Assembly (NCBI GenBank): GCA_008711295.1
Contig: VUYV01000325.1
Span: forward strand, 107,655 to 171,654
Length of the DNA stretch: 64,000 nucleotides
Source of the DNA: Anarhynchus alexandrinus
Lineage: Eukaryota; Chordata; Aves; Charadriiformes; Charadriidae
Direction of reading: 5' to 3'
In this document: piece after piece, positions 21,010 to 33,000 of the stretch
Numbering within the stretch: the first letter of the stretch is position 1
Layout of the letters: each line of letters starts with the position of its first letter
Made by a program: the position numbers and the translations under genes
The notes under the pieces: model-generated
The model's database searches: none
The model's input: the letters and a program-made list of their open reading frames with translations, nothing else
What the model was told of the DNA's origin: nothing

Positions 21010-24000
21010 GTGAGGGCCCCGGCGGCTTCTCGGGGAGGGGTGGGGAGAGGCTCTTTTGAGGGTGTCAGCAGAAGGGGTCTGAGCCTGCCGGATCCGGGGA
21101 GTCCTTGCGCGTGTTTGCAGGAGCTATTTACCAGACTTTCTAGGCAGCTGTCCAGGGGCGCGCAGTATTGATCGGGAGTGCTGGAGCGTTGAGGTGACGC
21201 TGCTTGTGAAGTGGGAGGAGGAAAACAAGGCTGTGATTAAAACAATGCCTCTTTAAAGCTAGTAGGTGCCAGGCTGCTCAGGAGAGGACTAAAGAGTTTA
21301 TGCAGAGTTGCGAACTTTGTTTCTACCCCAGCTCGTCTCTCTGAGACGTGCTAAACCTATTGCTGGGGCCAGCTGTGCCTTTTTGAGAGTGGCAGAGATG
21401 AATAGGGTTGTATTTGTCCCGATGTGGCTGCTAAAACAAGCCCCGGTCACTGATATATTTGTTCTCAACGGGGCAAAAAGCAAACCTCTACCCCAAAATA
21501 GCTTACATGTCCCTGCAGTTTTCTGTTTCTGTTTATAACTCTTGTTTGAGTTTTGTCAAATGTAGGCATACAGAGGTTAAAAAAGGAGGCCCATTTCACC
21601 AGGCACATGTTACTTCAAGCATGAGGTGTCATTGCTTTGGACACAAAAAAGGACAGAGGAGAGACCGGTCTGTAGCTGAGTAATAAGATACTGTATTCTT
21701 TCCATGACTGTATTGGTACACGCTGAGCTAAAAGCTTCCCGTTAATGTTGGAGAGGGTTTAGGGAGGTGGGTAGACAAAAAGAAAAGAAGGATGTTTTTG
21801 GGTGTGTACTTGTGCAAGCAAGCCAATTTCAAGTTAATAAATAGGTTGGTGCTCTCTTTCTGCAGAGACTGAGGTTAAAGGGTCAGAAGAGGGGATTGAC
21901 CCCATTGTCCTCCTGGGGACGGTAATAGGAAAGGAGGTTCAAAAGCTGAAACTGGGGGTGTAGCACTGGATTTCTCCTGCGAGAGATGAAGAGCTGCCTC
22001 TGCTTATGGGAGGCACTGGGGCAGAGAAGTCATGAGCCTGGCCTCAGACCTGCGGCTGCGGGTCATCGTGCCAGTCCTCTGCCGCTCTAACCGTTCTGGT
22101 TTCTCCTTTCAGAATTCCGTGCTGGCTGCCGACTCGTGGAGTAGCTGCTACCCTGCCTCTTTCCCAACCGCATCTTTCCCAAGTGAAAACCAGTGAGTGC
22201 TGTTCTCCTTTGTATAATTCCCCTCTGCTCTTGCACGCCCCGTGATTCAACTGTTTCTTTACTGTTTTCCTTGTTTACTTTATTTCACTAACTGATGGGG
22301 AAATAATTGCATCACACGCTGATCTTGTGGCATTTCATAAACAGCTACATCTTGGAAAAAGCAGCAAACAGCTTTTTTTTTTTTTTTTTTTTCTTAAAGA
22401 AGATAAAAACTCTGATTTCTGGTAAACCTGGAGGCTGCTACAAGGGAGGAACAGCCTTGTTTTAGCCTGGATTTGTTACACTAATGGAGTTCTTACAAAC
22501 ACCCCATTAGCACAATCTAGCTGAGCAAATATGTCATGCAATCTCTGGCTTTATACAGATGGTGCAGACAACGAAGAAGGTATTACTGGTACCAGGTGGC
22601 AGACTTACGGTGAAATTAAGTTAAGATCTTTTGCTGTGTAGGTGACTGGAAGCTGACTAAATACTATCGTCTCATGTCTGTATTGAAAAACGGTGCACAG
22701 CCCCGAACTGCGCAACCCAGAGCTCATCAAGAGTCACGACTTTTTCCTCTGGTTGTAACTGATGTTCTTCGCTGATAACCTCATCCCGCGAGGTGTGAGG
22801 TGATGAGTACGGGCTCGTGTGAGAAACTGTGACTGACTTCTAAGTAAAGCTGCCTAGTGTACAGCACGGTTCGGCGCTGCAAAGCGGAGTTGTGGTGGGT
22901 TTCAGTAACCTTTGCGTAGTAACAGTGGCCCTGTCTGATGGGAAAGACATCTGCCTCATGCCTTCGGTGCAAAAACTTTTCTAGATTACATGCCCAAAAT
23001 AGCATTTTTTAGGGGAACTTTGCGTAACATTAGACATTATTCTTCCTTCTCCTCTTTTATGATGAACCTCCATGCTGGATCAGAAGGTAGGATATGACAG
23101 GAGATGTTTGGGAAAACATAAAGTGTCCTTGTGCCACCGCTGAGTGACTCAGATTGGAACTCTGCTGGGAGTGGGAGATGCTGATTGTTGGGAAGAAGGT
23201 TTGAAGGCTGATCGACGGCTGCTTTGGTCTCTCTGTGAATACAGGGAGTGGCACAGACATACAGGATGTGTTTTTATTTAGGTCAGAGGTGGGAGGAAGG
23301 AAAAAGAAAAGAAACAGAATTTGATATCGTAAGCTAATAACTGTGTTCCAGGTGCTTGAGGATTTAGTTTAACCTCCTTCCTAAAAAGATTTTAGCATCT
23401 TCGTGGAAAAGCAGAGAGGTCCATCCTCGTGAGTGGTGAAGTTCCAGCCTGGCTGGCAGCAGTGAGGATCAGCTCCGCAGTTCGGAGGGATGAGGAGGGT
23501 TTTGTCTCTGTATTAGCTGCGCTTGCTTCTCGTGTGCCTGGTCCGCCCCAGCCGGCAGAGCGAGCCAGCCAGCAGCGACGGCGTGGATGGAATAGGGCAG
23601 TTCTTGGCGTAAGATTACCAAGAAGCTGTCCCACAGGTGCTGAACGGAGCTCTGCCTTGCTGGTTACTCCCCAAAGTGAGAATTTGAGAGGAGTTATCAG
23701 ATAAGTTCAGTGTCTTTGCTCTTAGCTAGCCTGTCTCTGATTGGAAGAGGGTGTACTTTTTGAGCTTGATTCCTGTAAATTACACTTTGTGAATCCTCCA
23801 GAGAGCTATAACAGAATTTCTGTTTTGCTGTATATTGAACCACAAGATTAGATTGTGTTTATCTGTTGTGTTGGGTTTTTTTTTCATTGACCATTTATTC
23901 TGATTTTGCCCCTCACTTTCTTCCTGTTCAGTGCTGCTCGTGTCAACTCTGCTGGAAACCTTATAGCCTTGATCCTGCAAAGACATGTCTGCATTTAACG

Positions 24001-27000
24001 CAGATGTAAACTTGTTGACTTTGCTATAGTTACTTTTGGAAATGAGACTCATTGTAGTAATTGTTTGCTAGAGAATGATTTAGCCAAGGCTGCACTTTCA
24101 GCTTCCTGTTTTTTCATATCCTGGTAATTGTAAAAATTACCTTTCAGGTGAAATTTTCCATATCCGTATTTCACAAAATGTCTCTCCTTTTGTATTTGAA
24201 AACTGCAGCTGAATCTTTTTTAGGTGCATTTAGGGTTAGGGCATTACAGGTAGGAATCCTGAAAGGGATGGAAACATTGAAAAATGAGATTTTTGAAGGG
24301 AGTTGTCCGTGTTGTAAAATAGAAGAATGCAGATGGCATTAGACTTAGTACGAGTTTCTCTTCAAAATCCTTGCAGAAGAAATCTCATTTGCAAGTGAGT
24401 GTGTTTGGACACGGCTTATTCTCATAGCAACAGCTTTGTCCTGAAGCAGGTTTTTCCTGTTTCTTTTCAGTAGTTAACTTTCATGCTAGAGAATTTCTTT
24501 AAAACATACCAAAGCCTGCCTCTTTGTTTCAGATATTCTTAACCTGAAAAATGTAAACAGTGTATTAAACCTTGCTGAAAGAACAGACGAGGTTGGGGTC
24601 CCCTGTAGGGAAGAGCTGTAGCTCAGTTCCTTTCCGAGGCAGGTACCCCTGAAGAGCTGGGCTTCCTCAGCCGCTCGGGGCTCAGTGCGGTCCTGCCTCA
24701 GGGAGGTCTGGGCCAGTCCAGTTGTGCTGGTGGAAGCGGTGTCGTGCGTCTGCAAAAGAGTATTTCTCAAAACCCGGAGCAAAGCTTTCTTCCCCGGTTT
24801 CCAAAGCACACACCACCCTCTTTTTCCTGCTGTTTTCATGCCCTTTTCTACTTTGCCAGCTGCGTGTGGAGTATTGCTTACTGTAACAGTAAAGTAGGCT
24901 TTGAAAAGCATGGATTGGTCGAATGATAGGGGAAAAGAGTGCCAGACTGATGCTGAGGCAGCCTGATCTTCTGCTGGCCTGAGATGTGGCGTTTGTGTCT
25001 CTGAATGGAGGGCTGTAACATCGGAGCGTAAAGCCTGGCCAAAATACGCATAGGAGGTCTCCAGTGTAGTTGCAGTGTGGCCCCAGAAGGGCTTCAAACA
25101 CATCGGATGCATTGATGAGCAGCTGGTATGGAGCCTGTGAGGCAGGCACAGTATCACAGTAGTCTAAATAAGTGTTATTCTGGCAAGCATAAGGCATCGA
25201 AGTGTGGAGACCCCGCACCTGGGAGGGATGTGCGTGGCATTGCTCGCNCAAGTGTTATTCTGGCAAGCATAAGACCCATCGCCTGGGAGGGATGTGCGTG
25301 GCATTGCTCGCCTCTGAGATGAGGATTCCTGTAAGAGCCTGTCCGCACTGTGTGCCTCTAGGTCCTGCTGCTGAAAGTCCTGAGCTTCAGGAAAACTGAA
25401 GGAAACTATCAAATTCCTTACAAAAAAAAAACACACTAAACCAAACCAAAATCCAACCAAAGCAACCCAACACAAAAACCCCACCCAACAGCGTTGCATT
25501 GGAGCATGTGAAATAGCCCTACCCTGAGACCCACTGCCTGGACTGACATCAGATGATTTGGGTGAGTCAAATGTCAGCCCGGGTTTGCTTTATACCAACC
25601 TCTTCCACTGCTGCTAGGTTTACAGTGGGTGGCAGCAAAAAAAAGCAGTCTCCCTCTTTAAAGCAATTGTCTGAACTTGATATAATCCAAAGGTGCTCCC
25701 CACCCAGTTTGTAACGTCCCAGGACTCGGGGATGAAAGAGTTTCTCTGGGCCGGCTGCTGTATTCCTTAAAGAATGGTAGGAACCGTCTCTGCAGTAAGA
25801 GTGTTGGTGCGTGTTGGGTTCTGAACGTTGCACACCTTCATGTACTTTCCTTCGTGTTTTCCTACAGGAAAATGTCCCTCTAGTTAGATTTCTAAATATT
25901 CTTTTGCACGACAGCTGAAATTTTGGGCTTGGCTTTATTGTCTCGTTTTGCTTGTGGGGCAGGGAGCAGACGCTTAGTTTTTCTACGTGGCCCCTGGTGA
26001 AGGACGGGGACTGGGTCAGCACACGTAACCTCCTCCTCACGCAACAAAATGCTGATTTCATCAAACTGAGCTCTTGAGCCAGATGCCCTCTTTCTCTTTT
26101 GGGACACAAAGAGAAGCGGGAGACCAGCATTGGGGTGACGGCCCATCCGCGCAGCAGAGTGGGGGTGACGCTGGCTGAGTCGCAGTGGGGCATTCCTCTC
26201 CTGGGGGCTGGTTGGAGCCCGTGCAGCCTCCTCTGAAGAACACAATGCTTCTCCGGTCTCAACTTCAGCTTAGTGTGGAATAATTTCTCTAAGAGCTTAA
26301 CGACTAAATGTGTTTAGTCATTTGGGTCAAAAAGGTCTGGTTTTATTCATCAAGAAGGTCAGCATTTGGTTTTCTGCAGCCAAAAGAAGTAAAATAAGAT
26401 GAGCCCAAACTCCCTAGCATGAACTCGTTAAACTCTGATCTCAGTGCTGAAGAGATGAGTTTCACTGACTAAATAATAAGCATATGTATTTAGTTATTAT
26501 GAGGTTAGTAATTGATGTAGGGCCTCGATTGCTTCAATAGCCAACCTCGATGGCTGAAGTGAACCAGAGGAGAAAGGGGCTGGTGCAGCACTTGCCCACG
26601 GCCGTTGGATGGCCGCGGTTGTGCGTGTCCCGGGCTGTCTCCCGCGTTCAGTCAGAGGGCGGTTGGCTCTGGGGTGGGCCACCTTAGCTGGAGCCTGGCT
26701 CTCTGTGGGCAAGTTGAGGGTCTCCACGATGGGACATGGACTTGTAATGTTGATGAAAGCAGATGTGGTTTTCTGTTTCCGGGGCACCCGGTTCCTTCTT
26801 TGGTGCTGCAGCTCCAAGTCAGATCTTAGGATAAGAGTGCAAATGGGCAGTTTGTGGAAATCCAGTGTGATTGAACCCAATATAAATTTCCTTACTAAAA
26901 TGATTTTTAGTTACCCAGTGAACACCCTGGGCCTCGGAGGGGAAGCTGTTGACCCGGAGTAGCTTCCATGGGGTAGTTTAGCAGTAAAGTAAGTCCTGGA

Positions 27001-30000
27001 GAGGCTGAGCAGGTACGTAAAGGACAATCTTGCTACGAGGTTGTTTTCGCATCTTTGTGTGGTAGTACAGCAAGGTTCCCATGCTTGATTCTTCCAGTTA
27101 ACGCTTTTTTTTTTGCAGTTTAATTTGAGCTAATCTGCCAGTGGCTTTACGCCAGCTCTTCAAACGAGGGTGAATATCTTGAAGTTCTTATTGAAAGAAA
27201 GGTGAAGCACAGCACCAGGGGTACCGAAAGGACTTTGGCAAGCGCTGCATACTTGGCTTTCCTAAGAGGATCTCAGAGCAGTGCGCTGAGTTGCTGTTGG
27301 CTCTTATTTCAGACTGGAAGAAGAAAGTGCATCTCATATTCACAGATTTGAAAACCAAGATTAAGGGAAGCAAAATAACATACCAGAGCTGGTCATTCCG
27401 CAGCGGTTCAGGCCAGGGAGGTTGGGGCTGTCTTGGTCTCCTTCCCGTTACCTTAACTGACTCTTCTCCCGACCACGAGGTGCTGGTGAAATAGGAGGCG
27501 GGGTTCACTTTTCCGGTAAAAATAGTTTTCCCCTTCCCTGGTTAGTTCGTTAGCGCTGGCCAAGCTCTGTCCTCGTGCAAGAGAGACAGTGAGACCACTG
27601 CGGTTTCAACTTGAAAGCAGTTTAAACAAGCCTTTTCCTGTGTGTAAATACAGTCATTCCACGGAATTTATGCACAGATTTTAATTTGCCTGAATAGATT
27701 AGGAGGAGCCGAGAGCCAGTGGTGGGTTGCGAGAGCTGTTACGTGCAGGTGAGCTAAACCCACCTCTGCCTTCGCGCAGGGTTCGGCCGCTGCTTCCGTG
27801 TGCCTCTGCAGCGGGCAAAACCCTGGCAGCGCTGAAAAGATGGAAAAAAGGGACAGAGGGGGAGGGAGCTGTTCCTTTCTGAGGGTTTTATCTTTAACAA
27901 TTAAAAAAGAGCAGGAAAAGTGTATTTAGCAGAGCGAGATAACTGTGTTTGCACATAAATACATATGTAAATGTTAGCGTGGTGTATTAATGAGCTGCTA
28001 GCCACACATGGCACTTTAATTGCTTAATAATACTCTGGCAGCGCAGTCGTTCCCTAGCTCCGCTCCCGGGTAGTATTTCTTTTTAAACTTTGCTTCTCCC
28101 TCCCCCCCAGTGCCTTGTTAAAGTTTATTGCTGTGGGTTCTGTAACCCTGGCATTACAAAGAACCTACAACTTGCCGCAAGAGGAAACCAGTCAGATGGG
28201 GTGAAACGTTTTCGTGGTTCCAGCATGCAAACGTGTTGGGTGGCGATTGCCCAAGCGGTGCGAGCGCACGGCCCTTACGGGAAAGATTACGAAGCACATT
28301 CCTTGCTGCTGCAGGAGAGGGAAAGGGCTTGCGTGTGAAATAGCAGAGCCAGAAGACGGCCGCGTAATCGGGGCCGGAGGCTGCTCCTGGGCAGGAGGAA
28401 GGGAATTGTCTGCCCTCTTGCAATTCTCACCTCCTCCCCGCTCGGAGGAAGCGGTGCTGGGGGAAGGGAGGCAGGAGGAGGCGCTGGCATGGGCCCTGCA
28501 CGGGAGGAGCCCGTGGCAAACCTTCGCTTTCCTCCCTTGTCAGTTCAGCGGAGGTCTTGCTTTGCGACTAGGTATGGTGGGTGACACCCGTAATTCATCG
28601 CTGTCAGGGCTGACGGTGCTGCCCAGGGCTGCGTGACCCGAACCCTTCCGTGTCTCTGCCTCGGAGACCCGTGAGCGGTACACCTCCCTGCCCAGGGCGT
28701 GCAGAGCGGGTGTTCTCCTTCCCTGTCTGTGCTGCTTTCAGGGCTCTTTCAGTTTTATGGCCCAAACTAGCGTTTGGGTGTGAGATTTCCGTGAAACTTG
28801 ATGCCTGTCCTTATGTAGTGCGATTGTCAGGTTCCATCACACCCGTCAAACGCTCGGGACATTGCAGAGGCTTAATTTTTCTTTGTTGTCAGGACCGAAA
28901 TATTATTTAGTCCTGCGGACCATTTTTATCTATTAAATCCTTCCCAGTTTACACAAATTGCCAAGAATTGAATTCTTAATACAGCTTTCCAGACTCTTAC
29001 ACCACTGAGTTCGGGAAGTAGGGTATAACCGGTACGTGTATTAATTTGCCCAGATAGCTTTTCTGGATAAACACAGCTTTTTTAAATATCAATCTCCTGT
29101 ATGTGTCATCCCATAGCTGCAGCTTCACCGCTGATGATGGAGTCTGAAGCAACCTGAGAAATACTCAGGACTGACAGGAAATAACTGCTTTTCCCATTTC
29201 CTTACAGGCAATATTTTAATTCCCCTCACGATTTTTATATGAATTCCATCAGCAGACCACATTTCTTGGATACAAACTATGCATCTGTGGACCCCACTGA
29301 CTTCTTACCAAAAAATGGTGATTTTCCTCAGGTAAGTACATAGCTACTGACGGCTTTGGGGGAGAATGGTACTTTATGGTGATGGGTTTTATTTTTCAGT
29401 ATTGCCTTATTGAGGGGAAAGGAAGAGACGGGCAATATCTTAAATTTGTCCGGCACCTGATAGGAATTGTGTGCAACTGGGATGGATTCTCTGACAACAG
29501 CAGTTCAGAAGCTGTCTGTTGGCTGGGTAGGAGCTTATCTGTGGTGAAATTGCTTCTGTCTTTTAAAGTGATATTTATCATAACCACTGAAAGCGCATGG
29601 GAGAATCCCGTTTGCAGGAGGGTGTAGGTAAGTGTGAATTTGAACGTGCTCCAGTCAGTCAAATCATTTGCCTCCTGAAACTCTCTTCACTCCCCTATGT
29701 TGCACGTGCTTTCTCATCGATTACAAGTGGAGGATTCCTGAAGAGTGAATATTTAGGGATGACATCAACTCGGTGCTAGCAAACTGAGACTGGAGCCAGT
29801 TCGGTTTTTGCAGAGCTGAAGCGTGGGAGGAATGAATAGTCACCCCGGTTCGCTCGGCATCTCTAGGGGCCAAGAGGTGTCCTCACCTCGGGGATCTCTC
29901 TGGGTGGGAAGGAACTCTTCCCATGGAGCTTTTGAAATGTTGCACTGGCTTTTGGCAGCATCTCATGATAGGATTGGTCAGTAAAGACTGGAAAGCAGCT

Positions 30001-33000
30001 GTTATGACAGCTTGGAATAAAGGAAGGACTAGCTGTATCCTTTCTAGGAGTTAATATAGATATTGTCAGTGTCTGGCTGTGTATGTTCTTTGCATTAGGG
30101 TTTCCCCCCGCATCTGAAGATACAAAGTGAGTAAAACTGCAGACGTTACCCTGTTTTGACCTACCAAGGCAACAGCCGAACTACCTAGTCTTGGTTCTTC
30201 GGTTGTCGCAGTCAGCCACTGCTCTGGTTCGCTGGGGAGCGCGCCGGTGCCAGATGCGGTCCAGCGTCCCGCCTCGGGTGGGCAAAGGGCACAGCCCGCC
30301 GTGCGTCAAAGCCCTGCGGGAAGTAGCCGAGGAGGAGGGGTGCAGCCGGAGTTACAGCGCGGCCCTCTACTCCCAGCCCCTGACTTGTGTCCTGAGCCGT
30401 TCCTTGGGCACGGCTCTCCCATCGGAGAAGACAGACGAGAAGGAGCAGGGCCGTGGCAGCGCTCTGGCACGGGGACATGCTTCAGCCCACGTGCAGAGTA
30501 GCTTTTTTGGTTAGACAACGCTACAGGGACCTCCTATTAGAAATTAGTGATTGATACTTTTTTTTTTTAGTATGCTTAAGGTCTTCTAATGAGACCCGAT
30601 TAACAGGTTGGCTGGCGGCTCGTCAGTCGCTGACAGACTGCACCTTCAAGCCTGAGGGGTGCTTGGAGGGTCTCAAAGGAACCTTTAAGGCATGCAAAAT
30701 CGTGGGCTCTCTTCAGAATCTTCCTCTGTCTTATTGAGAAGTCAAACTTGTTTCACTAAAAGTATTGTTCTTTTCTGGTCACAACGCAGCTTACCAGCCG
30801 AGCCAGGCTTCCGGAGAGTGCGGGAACTGGCTAATCTCAACATCGCACTTGTCTGCTTCAGGTTTGTGGCTCGGTGTGACAGATAAGCACAGGGCACTGT
30901 TTGGGTGTTGGGTGAGATAGAGCCGAGTTTGTTGTTTCTGTGTTCAGGTGAAGATTGACCTTTCTGGATGTTTCACTGTTAATTCTAAGCGTGCTGTAGA
31001 ACGTAGCCCCGAATTGCTGAAAACAGCACAAGGGCGACAGGAGGGTGAACTGGGGCAGGAGGGATGTACTCTGTGCTAGCGTCGTGCTTTGGCGCACCGA
31101 GAAATACTTCGGTAGGCCCCGTTAAGCTGCTGTGTGCTTTTGAATATATTTTATTTTCAGTAACTGCTGAATGTCAAGACCCACATGAATAAACAGAACC
31201 TTTTCTCTTTATAATCTGTCTCTTCTTCCTGCACAATTCATTAATTGGTGCATCAGCAAATTGGTGCATTTCCCCTCTTCTTGAGGGGAATGTGTTAATT
31301 CCCCCCCCCAATAAAATTGTGATTTTATTTTCTTGGTGTGGCTAAAGAGGTTTTGAACCTCCTTGGGGCTCCGATTTCTGCAGGTTTGGATTTCCATAGG
31401 CTGGGGATGTGTGCCTTTGGAGGTGAGCCACTGGTGTGGTGGCCCAAATTCATCTCCCCGAGCAAAGTGACTCGCCTGATGCAGCGGCTCTGGTCGGTCA
31501 CCAGTAGCTGTTGACCAGAGTCTGCTAACTGGATAAAACCAGATAAGTAAATTAATCGTAATAGCATTGATCTTTGCCTTCTGCAGAATTAATTGTGGGA
31601 GGAATGAGACAGAAATGTGATCTCATCAACTGGAAGCCATTTAACAGGCTGCGATGGGAAAAGGGAGAGGGGTCCTCTCCGTAGGTCTCAGCTTGCAGGT
31701 CTGGTGGAGTTTGGCTGATGGGTTTAACGGGAAAAGGGCTTAATTATTTCTTTAACTTATGTATTTTCTAGTATCTAAGTGGTCGATCAGCTTCCTTCCC
31801 TTGTGGTATCACAGAAATTGATCTCGGCCAGCTTGGAAGCACACATTTTTGGCGATTCTTTGTGGAAAGAAGATGCTTCTTTGTGTTGGTTAGGTGATAA
31901 AAGAACGGGAGGGCTCTGAGACAAACCAGACATAAATGACCTCAAATGATTTCCAGAACAAGAAATAATTATTGTGCGACTCTCATCCTTTTGGAGAGGA
32001 AGTGACAGACGGGAGCGAGGTGATTGTAGGCAGTTAGGACTTTGCTTGGACCTTTTCTCTCCAAGCCAACTGTTGTGAGACTACACCTATTACAACGTGC
32101 TTGCCAGTGTTCTTCTCCTTCAAGTATAGAACCAATAAAGTGTCCATCTCTGAATCGAACACAGCCAAGGCAGTTCTCTTACTCGGGTATTGTACCACGT
32201 AATAGCAGGTAGTGCCATGTATGCTCCCACGAGGAACCGAGCATTTTTGTGGGTGCTTTTCTGTCCTGTTTGGTGGCTGTCTGTGAGCCTGTGCACTGAG
32301 CGTTACTGCTCGGGGCCTTCTGGAGGTTCCCGCAGATAACCCAAGGCGGTGATGCGTCACCCTGCACGCTCTGAAACTGAGAAACACTGAGTAAGACCTT
32401 TGTTAGAGCTTTGTTTGCCAGTCTGAAACTGGTGTGATGGAGTTCGTACCCCAGAGGGGTGGTGTCTGGCTAGAGCTACCGCAGGGCAGGCGCACAGGAG
32501 TGCTCGCCGGGTGTCTGCTGTGACAGCACCCGTTAACGTGAAATAACGCTGGTTGTGCGCTCTACTGTCTCTCAAAGAGGTGTTTCAGTCTTTAGTCATC
32601 CTCCAGCTCGAACGGCATGTTCTGCTGAAGTATGGAGCCAGATCAGCCTCTCTGAACACACTCGGCTTTTGACTTTTGAGCTTTCTACGTGGTTTGCTCC
32701 CCATGCTCTCACGTGTTAGAGTGCAATAAGCACTTACGTGGAAATCCATTGATAAAGCCCAGGGCTTTTTGAACTACTCGTCATGGCTCATCCAAAGAAA
32801 AGCTGATGATTTTTTCACGGGAGCCAGAATTAGAGCCTGGATCTGGTAGAGCAGCAGGCACTTAACTGGAGGCAGTGGCATCAGTCTGGAGTCATCCGGG
32901 AGTGTCCTGGAGCTCTTCCATCCCTTGCTTCAGCAGTATTTTACTGATTTCTTGCTGTCCCAGATGCCAAACTGTTAAATATTAACAGTCTGCCTGGAAA

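Larger units (their letters stand above)
22193..29207 (+). other. SBNO2: SBNO2 intron 3 (7,015 bp)
   Basis: GTGAGT donor, TTACAG acceptor, phase 2. Contains a 20-base T-run (22373-22392), an N at 25248 with repeated flanks, an A/C-rich tract at 25421-25490 and a GC-richer patch at 28,340-28,530. No coding exon supported. Confidence 0.8.

Noticed and set aside
24486..25499. Minus-strand frames of 189-223 codons
   Set aside because: They run through the repeated flanks and an N at 25248, contain no recognisable domain, and lie inside intron 3.
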